Below, in pieces: positions 14,326 through 22,710 of a stretch of DNA of 45,786 bases. A program made the translations under genes and the position numbers. Below the pieces are notes generated by a model, which saw only the letters and a program-made list of their open reading frames with translations, was not told the origin of the DNA and searched no databases. The first letter of the stretch is position 1, and every line of letters begins with the position of its first letter. This DNA is from an uncultured Roseburia sp. (lineage in GTDB: Bacteria > Bacillota > Clostridia > Lachnospirales > Lachnospiraceae): assembly GCA_934309475.1 (NCBI GenBank), contig CAKRDK010000019.1, positions 1-45,786 on the forward strand. Reading direction: 5' to 3'.

Positions 14326-16608
14326 GTGAGATACCTTTACATTATAATTATGATTCTTTCCGCAATAATATTGCTTTATTGCGTTTATAAAACACATAAG
14401 GATGGCAAAATTCTCGCAAAAAAAGTAAGAAATCTTCTTTTTGCGGCAACATTTTCGATTCTTGCCAATATCGGACTTATTTTAGTGGTCACGGAACAGG
14501 CGGCCAATATTGCGTATGCTTTGTTCTTCATCAGTTTTGACTGGCTGATTTATAATCTGCTTTCATTTATTGTTGAGTATACGAATTATGGAAGGCAGAG
14601 TGGGCTTTATCGAAATATCGTGCGAATTGTATTGAGTGTGGACACGTTCTCATTTTTACTTCATTTGAAATTTCATCATGCATTTGGCTTAAACCGTTTT
14701 GAGTTTTCCAACGGAACGCCGTATTTTCATGTGACGAACCGGCTGGGTTACCAGATTCATCTTGTCATTTCCTACATTTTGTTATTTTACATTATAATCT
14801 TGCTGATTCATAAACTATATTTTTCACCGGAAATTTACCGCAAAAAGTATTATATCGTAGGTGCAATTCTTTTGGCGGTGGTTGTGACAAATGCAGCGTT
14901 TGTGTTTACGAACCAGCCATATGATGTTTCCATGCTTTTATTTGCGATTGGCGGATTATTGATTTATTATTATTCGCTTATCTATATACCAAACGAGCTG
15001 TTAGATAATACGCTGTCCATGGTTGTGCAGGGGATGAATAATGCGGTGATTCTTTTTGATGTGGATGAGAACTGCATTTATCATAACCAGAAGGCAGAGA
15101 CCTTTTTTCAGGTGGATACGATGCCGGAACAGGAGTGGAAATCGCTATTAAGAAAGTGGACGGGAAACCAGATGCTTTCCATGTGTAAAAATTTTTCGCA
15201 GGATTGTACGGAGATTATTAATGGGAAAAAGATGCATTTACGCATTTCTTTTCACCGCCTGACAGATCAGAGCAACAAGTTTCTTGGAAGTTTTTTGATT
15301 ATTGATAATAGAACTATGGATGTAGAAAAACTTCAGGACGAGCATTACCGTGCTACACACGACCGTCTTACAGGTCTGTACAACTGTGATTATTTCTATG
15401 AAAGAGCAGAAAAATGCCTGAAAGAGAATCCAAATGAGCGATTCCTGATGATTTGTTCGGATATTCATCATTTTAAACTAATTAATGATATTTTTGGCAT
15501 AGAACTTGGGGACAATCTTCTCTTAAAGATTGCAGAGGGAATCCGCAACAATACAAAATCAGGCGAGATTTTTGGACGTCTTGAGAAGGACCGGTTTGCA
15601 ATTTTAATCCGGAAAAAAGATTATAATGAACAGATGTTATTGAACGGACCGAGAGAATTTGCCCATATTGAGAGTGATTATGCATATCCGGTTTATATTC
15701 AGGTTGGAGTATACGAGATTGTCAACCATGATTTGCCGGTCAGCATCATGTGTGACCGTGCTCTGCTTGCAATCAGTTCTGCTAAGGATACAGACAAAAA
15801 AGTTTCCTACTATAATGACTCACTGCGGGGAAATATACTTTTTACACAGCAGTTAAATGAGGAAGCTGTGGATGCCATGAGAAACGGGCAGATTCAGATT
15901 TACCTTCAGCCACAGGTCGACATATCCGGTGAGCTGAGAGGTGCGGAGGCACTTGTCCGCTGGGAGCATCCGAAGCGTGGCTTGTTGCTGCCAAGTGAGT
16001 TTTTACCGGCATTTGAGAAAAACGGGCTGATTATTGCGTTAGACCAGTATGTGTGGGAGCTTGCCTGCAAGCAGCTGCGCCACTGGAAAGACCTCGGTCG
16101 TGAAGATTTATATCTATCCATCAATATTTCACCAAAAGATTTTTACTATTTAGATGTTGTCAAGTATTTGCAGGCTCTGGTACAGCATTATGACATCAAG
16201 GCTTCCAATCTGAAAATTGAGATTACGGAAGCGACCGTGATGGCAGAGTTAAATGGGGAAAAAGAACTGGTGGCGAACCTGCACCGCGGCGGTTTTACGG
16301 TTGAACTTGACAATTTTGGAAATGGATATTCTTCCTTAAATCTGCTAAAGAATACCGGAATTGATGTTTTGAAATTTAATATGGAATTCTTAAATGATGC
16401 AGACTCAAAGGAACGTGCCCGGACAATCGTAGAATCAATTCTTCATCTTGCAGATGAACTGCAGTTGATTTTTATTGCGGAAGGTGTGGAGACGGAGGAA
16501 CAGCTTCATATTTTAGAGGACATCGGCTGTGGCTCCTTCCAGGGTTACTATTTTTCGCGGCCGCTTCCAATTCCTGAATTTGAATCCACTTATCTGGGTA
16601 TTCTATAA
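14326..16608 (+). CDS. Membrane-bound GGDEF/EAL protein, probable c-di-GMP phosphodiesterase
   Basis: This is a protein of about 760 aa. Residues 1-225 hold about seven membrane helices (histidine-kinase-type 7TM sensor), 230-335 a PAS-like region, 340-500 a GGDEF domain and 510-755 an EAL domain. The GGDEF signature is replaced by LEKDRF, so cyclase activity is not expected. The EAL domain keeps AEALVRWEHP, NISPKDF, EITEA, the Lys of LKFN, AEGVET and FQGYYFSRP. However, the metal-binding DDFGTG loop reads DNFGNG, with the second Asp changed to Asn, so activity is probable but not certain. The GTG at 14326 is preceded by GGTGGAG; an upstream GTG at 14314 is possible. Confidence 0.85.
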   Translation: MRYLYIIIMILSAIILLYCVYKTHKDGKILAKKVRNLLFAATFSILANIGLILVVTEQAANIAYALFFISFDWLIYNLLSFIVEYTNYGRQSGLYRNIVRIVLSVDTFSFLLHLKFHHAFGLNRFEFSNGTPYFHVTNRLGYQIHLVISYILLFYIIILLIHKLYFSPEIYRKKYYIVGAILLAVVVTNAAFVFTNQPYDVSMLLFAIGGLLIYYYSLIYIPNELLDNTLSMVVQGMNNAVILFDVDENCIYHNQKAETFFQVDTMPEQEWKSLLRKWTGNQMLSMCKNFSQDCTEIINGKKMHLRISFHRLTDQSNKFLGSFLIIDNRTMDVEKLQDEHYRATHDRLTGLYNCDYFYERAEKCLKENPNERFLMICSDIHHFKLINDIFGIELGDNLLLKIAEGIRNNTKSGEIFGRLEKDRFAILIRKKDYNEQMLLNGPREFAHIESDYAYPVYIQVGVYEIVNHDLPVSIMCDRALLAISSAKDTDKKVSYYNDSLRGNILFTQQLNEEAVDAMRNGQIQIYLQPQVDISGELRGAEALVRWEHPKRGLLLPSEFLPAFEKNGLIIALDQYVWELACKQLRHWKDLGREDLYLSINISPKDFYYLDVVKYLQALVQHYDIKASNLKIEITEATVMAELNGEKELVANLHRGGFTVELDNFGNGYSSLNLLKNTGIDVLKFNMEFLNDADSKERARTIVESILHLADELQLIFIAEGVETEEQLHILEDIGCGSFQGYYFSRPLPIPEFESTYLGIL

Positions 16609-16625
16609 ATATCCTGTTATTTTGC

Positions 16626-16660
16626 AAAAAATTCTCAGCTTTCACAGTTGAGAATTTTTT
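16626..16660 (+). terminator. Rho-independent terminator
   Basis: AAAAAATTCTCA (16626-16637) pairs with TGAGAATTTTTT (16649-16660). Confidence 0.9.
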
Positions 16661-16673
16661 GCTAATAGGAGAG

Positions 16674-16702
16674 TTGACGTTCGCTTGAAAACATAATATA
16701 GT
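16674..16702 (+). promoter_or_regulatory. Flavodoxin promoter
   Basis: TTGACG (16674-16679) and TATAGT (16697-16702) are 17 bp apart, which places the transcript start near 16709, at the edge of the operator. Confidence 0.8.
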
Positions 16703-16709
16703 ATTAGAG

Positions 16710-16727
16710 GGTTAGTTGTGACTAACC
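16710..16727. promoter_or_regulatory. GTTAG-N6-CTAAC operator at the flavodoxin promoter
   Basis: GGTTAG (16710-16715) and CTAACC (16722-16727) are perfect arms with the same 6-bp spacing as the feoA operator, located at the predicted transcription start. This predicts iron-dependent repression of flavodoxin by the DtxR-type regulator. Confidence 0.7.
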
Positions 16728-16768
16728 AATTTAAAAGCCTTGATTACATGGGTTAGGAGGAAGAAAAA

Positions 16769-17200
16769 ATGAGTAAGATTCAGGTTGTATACTGGTCACA
16801 GTCTGGAAATACACAGGCTATGGCAGAAGCGGTTGGCAGAGGAATTGAAGCTGCCGGAAAAGAAGCAAATGTAGTAGATGTCAGCAGTGCATCTTTGGAT
16901 GAATTAAAGGGTGCAACCGTATTTGCTATGGGATGTCCTGCAATGGGTGCTGAAGTGTTGGAAGAGGGAGAAATGGAGCCTTTCGTTTGTGACGTAGAAG
17001 GTTTCGCAAGTGGCAAAACAATTGCCTTATTCGGTTCTTACGGATGGGGAGATGGACAGTGGATGCGTGACTGGGTTGACCGTATGAATGCAGCCGGCGC
17101 AACCGTCTTAAACGGAGAGGGTGTTATCTGTCAGGAAACTCCAGACGATGCAGCTCTTACAGAGTGTGAAAATCTTGGAAAGCAGTTAGCAGCTGTTTAA
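16769..17200 (+). CDS. Short-chain flavodoxin
   Basis: This is a 143-aa FMN-binding electron carrier. The phosphate loop is SQSGNTQ (residues 10-16), and the FMN-stacking loops contain MGCPAMGAEVLEEGEMEPF and GSYGWGDGQWMRDW. Clostridial flavodoxins replace ferredoxin when iron is scarce, which agrees with the iron-type operator at its promoter. TAGGAGG precedes the ATG. It is a single gene with its own promoter and terminator. Confidence 0.95.
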   Translation: MSKIQVVYWSQSGNTQAMAEAVGRGIEAAGKEANVVDVSSASLDELKGATVFAMGCPAMGAEVLEEGEMEPFVCDVEGFASGKTIALFGSYGWGDGQWMRDWVDRMNAAGATVLNGEGVICQETPDDAALTECENLGKQLAAV

Positions 17201-17267
17201 TATTTTGATAAATCAACCACAACAAAAACCACAACAAATCACAACTAGAAATGTATGTCATTTTCTT

Positions 17268-17299
17268 AAAAAGGGATTCCGGTAATGGAATCCTTTTTT
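17268..17299 (+). terminator. Rho-independent terminator
   Basis: AAAAAGGGATTCC pairs with GGAATCCTTTTTT (one bulged G), with a GGTAAT loop. Confidence 0.85.
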
Positions 17300-17304
17300 A
17301 TTAG

Positions 17305-17319
17305 ATGTAAACGCTTACT
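17305..17319 (+). promoter_or_regulatory. Catabolite-responsive-element-like site
   Basis: ATGTAAACGCTTACT fits the CcpA cre consensus WTGNAANCGNWNNCW at every position. It lies about 23 bp upstream of the -35 of the diguanylate cyclase gene. It could equally be a chance match. Confidence 0.4.
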
Positions 17320-17341
17320 TATAAGAAATCTCAAAGAAGAA

Positions 17342-17370
17342 TTGGAGAATAACGCAAAGAGTGGTATAAT
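17342..17370 (+). promoter_or_regulatory. Promoter of the diguanylate cyclase gene
   Basis: TTGGAG (17342-17347) and TATAAT (17365-17370) have a 17-bp spacer, and TGG immediately precedes TATAAT (extended -10). Confidence 0.75.
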
Positions 17371-17423
17371 AATTCTAATATAGCAGAAGCAATAGAAAGG
17401 CTGCATACGATTGGGGATAAGTT

Positions 17424-18800
17424 ATGGGCAAAGGATACGAATTAGAAAAAAGGGTTCTTGCAATGATATCAAAGCAATTTGAGGGCATCTATCAGATAAA
17501 CATGGATGATAAGAGTGCCACTTGTGTTTATGATGTCAAGAATGAATTAGGAGAAGAGAATGTACTGTCACTGGATGACTGGTTACACATGCTGCTTGAC
17601 GACTGCTATTTCGAGGATAGGGAAGAACTTGAAAAACTGCTGTCAGAAGATGCGCTTTCCCAGTGCATAAAGGGGAAAAGAGAGAGCAATGAGTTACACA
17701 GTCTGCGTAAAGACATACGTTTTAGGAACGGAGAAGGCTGTAAGTGGATTTGTATTACGCTTATGGCAGAGACAGAGTGTAATCAGATTACAATTACGTT
17801 TCGGGATGTCACACATCGTTATAAATATGACGAAATCATACAGCGAAAGAATGCAGAGTTGATACAGTTACTGCAGACGACAGAGCAATACAGGGATGCA
17901 CTTCTGACGGAGTCTGTTGTCTTGTATCAGGTTAATTTTACAAAGGATCGGATAGAGAGTGATTTGTTTCAGAAAAACACAACGGAAGATGGCGTGGTTA
18001 AAGTCTTAGATACAGTCGATATTGCGTCGCCGGGTTCCTATAATGAATATTGCAGACGCTGGCAAAGCCGTGTATCTGAAGATACAATCGAAGCATACAG
18101 GAAATATGCAAATTCTGCGTATATGGTGCAGGCGTTTCGTGAGGGACATACACTTTTAAATCAGGATTATCGTACCCTGGATTCCTTTGGCGTCGAGATG
18201 TGGATTAATAAGACAATTTACCTTGCCCAGGATAAGATGAACGGTGATATCGTCGGTATTGTAAGCCTTCGTGATGTCACAGACCGCTATCGTCAGGAGT
18301 ATCTGAGGGAATCTTTGGAAAAACAGGCATCTTTAGACCTCCTGACTGGTTTATATAACCATGTGACAGGGGAGATTCTGATTAAGAATAAAATAGATAC
18401 AGAAAAATATATGGATACAGCATTTGTTATTTTTGACATTGATTGTTTTAAAAACGTAAATGACACAAGAGGGCACTATTTTGGCGACTGTGTTTTGCAA
18501 AAGGTTGCACAAATACTGAAAAGCTGTATCAGGGAAGACCAGGATATTGCGGCGCGCTATGGTGGCGATGAGTTTGTGGTATTTGTGACGTACAGACAGG
18601 AAGAAGATATTTTTGAAATTGTAGACAGAATTTTCCGGAGCGTCTCCTGTGAATATGAAAGCTACGCAATCGGTGTCAGCATGGGAATCTGTCTGTCCGG
18701 TGGCAATCATTATAGTTATTATGAACTTTATAAAAAGGCGGACAAGGCTTTATACAGGGCAAAAGAAGAGGGAAAAGGGCGTTATATTTTTGCAGAATAA
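17424..18800 (+). CDS. PAS-GGDEF diguanylate cyclase
   Basis: This is a 458-aa soluble protein. Two PAS-like sensor regions (about 15-135 and 150-295, each ending in a RDVT.RY segment) and a short coiled coil precede a GGDEF domain (about 300-458). The active-site motif is intact (ARYGGDEFVVF), and the metal-binding FDIDCFKNVND is present. The inhibitory RxxD I-site is not conserved (EDQD at that position), so product inhibition may be weak. It makes c-di-GMP from two GTP. Together with the degenerate-GGDEF/EAL protein at 14.3 kb this gives an opposing pair. No membrane helix is seen. Confidence 0.93.
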   Translation: MGKGYELEKRVLAMISKQFEGIYQINMDDKSATCVYDVKNELGEENVLSLDDWLHMLLDDCYFEDREELEKLLSEDALSQCIKGKRESNELHSLRKDIRFRNGEGCKWICITLMAETECNQITITFRDVTHRYKYDEIIQRKNAELIQLLQTTEQYRDALLTESVVLYQVNFTKDRIESDLFQKNTTEDGVVKVLDTVDIASPGSYNEYCRRWQSRVSEDTIEAYRKYANSAYMVQAFREGHTLLNQDYRTLDSFGVEMWINKTIYLAQDKMNGDIVGIVSLRDVTDRYRQEYLRESLEKQASLDLLTGLYNHVTGEILIKNKIDTEKYMDTAFVIFDIDCFKNVNDTRGHYFGDCVLQKVAQILKSCIREDQDIAARYGGDEFVVFVTYRQEEDIFEIVDRIFRSVSCEYESYAIGVSMGICLSGGNHYSYYELYKKADKALYRAKEEGKGRYIFAE

Positions 18801-19004
18801 GGCAGAAAAATTGTGTCAAAGTATCGTTTTGTGTCTACGAGAAAGGCTACCGAAAAGGTGGAGATAGAGACCTTTGTCTGGAACTTACGCCGGAGAGTAT
18901 GACAGGAAAGCTCGTGAATGAGTCATAAAGAAAGATGAGCGAAGTAATGAGAACAAGTACGAAAAGAAACGCTTCGCTATCATATAGACGGGAAAGAGTA
19001 GAGT
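18801..19004 (+). other. Non-coding stretch with several inverted repeats upstream of lacI-type gene
   Basis: No gene was seen. The region contains paired arms AAAGGT/ACCTTT near 18855-18876, TATGAC/GTCATA (18898-18903, 18922-18927) and AGCGAAG/CTTCGCT (18938-18944, 18972-18978). No T-run terminator follows. A structured leader of the next gene is possible, but no known riboswitch class was recognised. Confidence 0.35.
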
Positions 19005-20075
19005 ATGGTTCGAATTAAAGATGTTGCGGATTACGTCGGTGTCAGCACGGCGACGGTTTCGAATGTTATCAATGGAAAAGACCAGCGCGTGTCGAAAGAG
19101 GTTCGTGAAAAAATAAAAAAGGCACTCGATGAGATGGGATATGTGCGCAACCGCACGGCGATGATGTTAGCGCAGACAACGTCTAACATGATAGGTGTTG
19201 TGATTCCGCACAAAGACGGTATGAAGATTGCATTAGAAGACCCGTATTACAGTGCTTTTCTGGGAAATCTTGAATACGAAATCCGCCAGCATGGCTGCTA
19301 TATGTATCTGATTGCCCAGCAGTCGGAAGAAGAAATCATTCACCAGGCAATCGCCTGGAATTTAGAGGGATTGATTGTCTGTAATATGCCGGCAGACGAG
19401 TTAAACAGTTTAAGTGAAAAATATTCCAGAGGAATCGTTTCCATTGATTCCTACATCGAAAACCAGTCCGATGTCATCAACATATCGACGGATGATTTCG
19501 GTGGCGGTTATCAGATGGGAAAATACCTGATTGCGCAGGGACACCGAAAAATCGCAATGTTAGCCGACAATGATGCAACGGTCGACCATCACCGCTGGAT
19601 GGGACTAAAACAGGTGATGGATGAAGCGGGAGTATCCATTTCTGAAACAGACCACTTCCTGTTTTCACCGAGTGAATCCGTGCGGGAATTACAGATGGAA
19701 CAATTTTTCCCGGACTTACAAAGCTATACAGCGCTGTTTGTCGCGTCCGATTTTTATGCCTTAGAGGTCAGTTCTTTTTTACAGAGCAAAGGAATTCGCA
19801 TTCCACAGGACATCTCGATTGCAGGATTCGATGACTTGCTCTATGCCAAGCTTGCAAGACCAAAGCTCACCACCATGAGCCAGAACATGGGAAAGAAAGC
19901 CAAGATGGCAGTAGAAGCACTTCTCTATCTGCAGGAAAAGCGAAAGTTCGAGCGGCAAAAGCAGAAACAAAATGCAGATTTAAAGCCAAATTCAAACGAA
20001 AATCCTGATGCAAGCAATCCATGGACGCTTCCCGTCAAACTGGTAGAGCGCGAGTCCGTCCGACGCATTGTATAA
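19005..20075 (+). CDS. LacI family transcriptional regulator
   Basis: This is a 356-aa protein. Residues 3-50 form the LacI helix-turn-helix and hinge (IKDVADYVGVSTATVSNVING, then YVRNRTAMMLAQ). Residues 60-300 form the periplasmic-binding-like sugar-sensing domain (GVVIPHKD, VSIDSY, GYQMGKYLI, ISIAGFDD). The C-terminal 40 residues form a charged tail. It lies just upstream of an alpha-glucosidase gene and a 16-bp palindrome, so it probably controls that gene in response to an isomalto- or maltooligosaccharide. The ribosome site is weak. Confidence 0.92.
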   Translation: MVRIKDVADYVGVSTATVSNVINGKDQRVSKEVREKIKKALDEMGYVRNRTAMMLAQTTSNMIGVVIPHKDGMKIALEDPYYSAFLGNLEYEIRQHGCYMYLIAQQSEEEIIHQAIAWNLEGLIVCNMPADELNSLSEKYSRGIVSIDSYIENQSDVINISTDDFGGGYQMGKYLIAQGHRKIAMLADNDATVDHHRWMGLKQVMDEAGVSISETDHFLFSPSESVRELQMEQFFPDLQSYTALFVASDFYALEVSSFLQSKGIRIPQDISIAGFDDLLYAKLARPKLTTMSQNMGKKAKMAVEALLYLQEKRKFERQKQKQNADLKPNSNENPDASNPWTLPVKLVERESVRRIV

Positions 20076-20113
20076 TTTCAATAAAAAAATACCAAGGTTT
20101 TGGTCACATTCAT

Positions 20114-20129
20114 GGTTATGCGCATAACC
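20114..20129. promoter_or_regulatory. LacI-type operator upstream of the alpha-glucosidase
   Basis: GGTTATGCGCATAACC is a perfect 16-bp palindrome with a central CG step, typical of LacI-family operators. It abuts a TTGACT -35 (20131-20136), which has a TGC-extended but weak -10 near 20155-20160. A second smaller repeat, ACCAA-N4-TTGGT, lies at 20091-20104. Confidence 0.75.
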
Positions 20130-20190
20130 TTTGACTTTTCCTACATTCTTGTGCTACTGTTTTCTTAGAAAAGAAAGCGAGGTATTTAGC

Positions 20191-21870
20191 ATGAAAAAGA
20201 CATGGTGGAAAGAATCCGTCGTATATCAGATTTATCCTAGAAGCTTCATGGATTCCAACGGAGATGGAATCGGCGACATCAATGGTATCACAGAAAAATT
20301 AGATTATTTAAAAGAATTGGGGATTGATGTCATCTGGCTTTCGCCGGTGTACCAGTCACCGAATGACGATAACGGATATGACATTAGCGATTATCAGGCA
20401 ATCATGACAGAGTTTGGAACGATGGAAGATTTTGACCGCATGCTTGCGAGAGCGCATGAGCTTGGTATCAAAATCATGATGGACCTTGTTGTCAACCACA
20501 CATCCGATGAACACGCATGGTTTATCGAGAGCCGTAAGAGTGTGGACAATCCATACCGTGATTTTTACATCTGGAGAAAGGGAAAAGAGAATGGAAAAGA
20601 GCCAAATAACTGGGGCTCCATTTTCAGCGGTTCTGCCTGGAAATACGATCCACAGACTGATATGTATTTCTTACATCTGTTCTCTCAAAAGCAGCCGGAT
20701 TTAAACTGGGATAATCCAGTGGTGCGTGAGCACGTGTTTGACATGATGAACTGGTGGTGTGAAAAGGGAATCGATGGATTCCGTATGGACGTCATCAGCC
20801 TGATTTCCAAAAAGCCGGGACTTCCGGACGGAAAAGCCGGAGAAAATGGCTACGGAGACAGTGATTGTGCAAACGGCCCTCACGTGCATGAATATTTGCA
20901 GGAAATGAATCAGAAAGTGCTTTCCAAGTATGACCTGATTACCGTTGGGGAAGCCGCAGGTGTTACGCTAGAGGAAGCAAAAAAATACGCAAACGCCGAT
21001 GGCAGCGAGCTTAACATGGTATTCCAGTTTGAGCATACCGGTGGCGGAAGCAGCCAGCATTCCCGTTTTGGAAAATGGGACGAGCATAAAATGCCACTTG
21101 TGGAGTGGAAATCCATTCTTTCCAAATGGCAGACCGGTCTTGAGAATAAGGCATGGAACAGCTTATTCCTTTCCAATCATGACCAGCCTCGTTCTGTTTC
21201 TAAATATGGCAACGACAGCGACGCATACCGTGAGATTTCCGCAAAGATGCTGGCAACTTGTCTTCATATGATGCAGGGAACACCTTACGTCTACCAGGGA
21301 GAAGAACTTGGTATGTGCAACGCTTATTTTGAAAAATTAGAAGATTACCGTGATATTGAAAGTATCAATGCTTACAATGATCTGACAAAGAACTGCGGTG
21401 TTTCCCATGCGGAGATGATGGGATATTTAAAAAATGTCAGCCGTGACAATGCCAGAACTCCAATGCAGTGGGATGACAGCAAAAATGCAGGATTTACGAC
21501 AGGAACACCATGGATTCAGGTAAATGCCAACTATCCAAAGGTAAATGCAAAAGAGCAGTTAAGCAACCCGGATTCCGTATTCCATTACTATCAGAAGCTG
21601 ATTAAGCTCCGCCACGAAAATGAGATTATCGTGTACGGCGATTATGAACTGTTAGAGCCGGAAAACGAAGAACTTTTCATCTATACCAGAACCTTAGGAA
21701 ATGAGCAGCTCATGGTGCTCTGTAATTTCACAGAGAATGATGTGAATGTTCCGGAACAGGTTTTGACAAAGATACCGGAAGAAGCTGATTTGCTCATTGC
21801 AAATTATGCGAAGAAGGAAAGAAGCTTGTTACGTCCGTATGAAGCAAAAGTTTATCGTTATCATATCTAG
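20191..21870 (+). CDS. GH13 alpha-glucosidase, oligo-1,6-glucosidase type
   Basis: This is a 559-aa cytoplasmic glycoside hydrolase of subfamily GH13_31. The catalytic residues are the nucleophile D200 (GFRMDV), acid/base E254 (TVGEAAG) and D331 (SNHDQPR). Region I DLVVNHTSDEH and the QPDLNWDNPVV segment are standard. The residue after the nucleophile is Val, which in this subfamily goes with alpha-1,6 specificity (isomaltose, isomaltooligosaccharides, panose), whereas Ala goes with alpha-1,4. The start is ATG 20191 behind AAAGCGAGG; the frame extends upstream only through the promoter. It is probably regulated by the LacI protein encoded just upstream. Confidence 0.92.
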   Translation: MKKTWWKESVVYQIYPRSFMDSNGDGIGDINGITEKLDYLKELGIDVIWLSPVYQSPNDDNGYDISDYQAIMTEFGTMEDFDRMLARAHELGIKIMMDLVVNHTSDEHAWFIESRKSVDNPYRDFYIWRKGKENGKEPNNWGSIFSGSAWKYDPQTDMYFLHLFSQKQPDLNWDNPVVREHVFDMMNWWCEKGIDGFRMDVISLISKKPGLPDGKAGENGYGDSDCANGPHVHEYLQEMNQKVLSKYDLITVGEAAGVTLEEAKKYANADGSELNMVFQFEHTGGGSSQHSRFGKWDEHKMPLVEWKSILSKWQTGLENKAWNSLFLSNHDQPRSVSKYGNDSDAYREISAKMLATCLHMMQGTPYVYQGEELGMCNAYFEKLEDYRDIESINAYNDLTKNCGVSHAEMMGYLKNVSRDNARTPMQWDDSKNAGFTTGTPWIQVNANYPKVNAKEQLSNPDSVFHYYQKLIKLRHENEIIVYGDYELLEPENEELFIYTRTLGNEQLMVLCNFTENDVNVPEQVLTKIPEEADLLIANYAKKERSLLRPYEAKVYRYHI

Positions 21871-21887
21871 GAAAATATAGCAGACGG

Positions 21888-21930
21888 AAAAGGACCCTTT
21901 GTGCAAAAGATAGCACAGATGGTCTTTTTT
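21888..21930 (+). terminator. Rho-independent terminator
   Basis: AAAAGGACC pairs with GGTCTTTT, with an inner TGTGC/GCACA stem, followed by T residues. Confidence 0.8.
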
Positions 21931-21998
21931 CGATTCATGAAAAAGTACAGAATAAATTGAAAAACAAGTTATTTTTTCCTGTAATGAAGAGGAATAAA

Positions 21999-22124
21999 AT
22001 GGATAAAAATGGAAAAACATTTCTGGTAACCTATATGGCAGTAAGAGATGGGGAAGGCAATTATATTGGAACCACGGAACTGGTTCAGGATATGGAATTT
22101 GCGAAGGAATATTTTACAAAATAA
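21999..22124 (+). pseudogene. PAS-domain fragment (C-terminal strand pair only)
   Basis: A 41-residue frame includes FLVTYMAVRDGEGNYIGTTELVQDMEFAKEYF. This matches the final beta-strands of PAS domains as found at the end of DUF438/PAS proteins (Y.A.RD..G.Y.GT.E..QD). The rest of such a protein is absent upstream. GAAGAGGAAT precedes the ATG, so it might still be translated, but it is most simply a remnant. Confidence 0.5.
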
Positions 22125-22220
22125 GAGAAGTCCTCATTTTGAAACACCTCTTGCAAAATAACGCAAATGGTGAGAAAATAAATCTATTGACGAAAGATTT
22201 CGATTAGAGGAGAGTAAGGT

Positions 22221-22637
22221 GTGCGTAGCAGATATAAGAAATTCATTTGTTTTTTCCTGATGATTATTACCTTTGTTTCAGGAATCTGTTTTGAAAATGC
22301 CAAAGCAGATGTTATATTTGTGTACGCACAGGATACTTCTCTTGCAGAATCAGGGGCTTATCTTGCCTCAGAAAGCCTTCTTGCACCGGATGCGCAGATG
22401 TGTACATCCGAGATGCTTGAGGGAAACAGTGCACTTGGATTTATCCAGGCGGAAGGCCGAATCTTTAAGGAAAAGCAGGACATGAGACTGACATATTATT
22501 TTTTGTGCCAGAATCAGTGTCTGCCTGGGAATTCCAATCTATTTAGGGGAAAGTCTGGTATTTTTATTTCTTTTGAATCCCAGATGACGCTAGTCGCAAG
22601 TTATATCCATGAATCCGATGGGAAAAAACGACTCTAA
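22221..22637 (+). CDS. Secreted protein of unknown function
   Basis: This is a 138-aa protein with a typical Sec signal peptide (RSRYKK, then a hydrophobic stretch to about residue 25, cleavage probably after AKA near 29). The mature part has no recognised domain; it contains three cysteines, two in CQNQC. GTG start with AGAGGAG upstream. A weak hairpin follows, and the Na/Pi symporter gene begins 73 nt later, so co-transcription is possible. Confidence 0.6.
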   Translation: MRSRYKKFICFFLMIITFVSGICFENAKADVIFVYAQDTSLAESGAYLASESLLAPDAQMCTSEMLEGNSALGFIQAEGRIFKEKQDMRLTYYFLCQNQCLPGNSNLFRGKSGIFISFESQMTLVASYIHESDGKKRL

Positions 22638-22644
22638 AGCTTTA

Positions 22645-22673
22645 TTATGCCTAAATATGGTTAGGCTTATTTT
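22645..22673 (+). terminator. Weak hairpin terminator
   Basis: GCCTAA (22649-22654) pairs with TTAGGC (22661-22666) and is followed by TTATTTTG. The stem is short, so read-through into the next gene is likely. Confidence 0.45.
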
Positions 22674-22710
22674 GTGTGCAAAAAAGAATTAGAGTTGAGA
22701 GGAATGAAAC

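Noticed and set aside
17216..17247. Short direct repeats of CCACAACAAA
   Set aside because: The region is low-complexity and A/C-rich with two or three imperfect units; not a CRISPR array or a recognised iteron.
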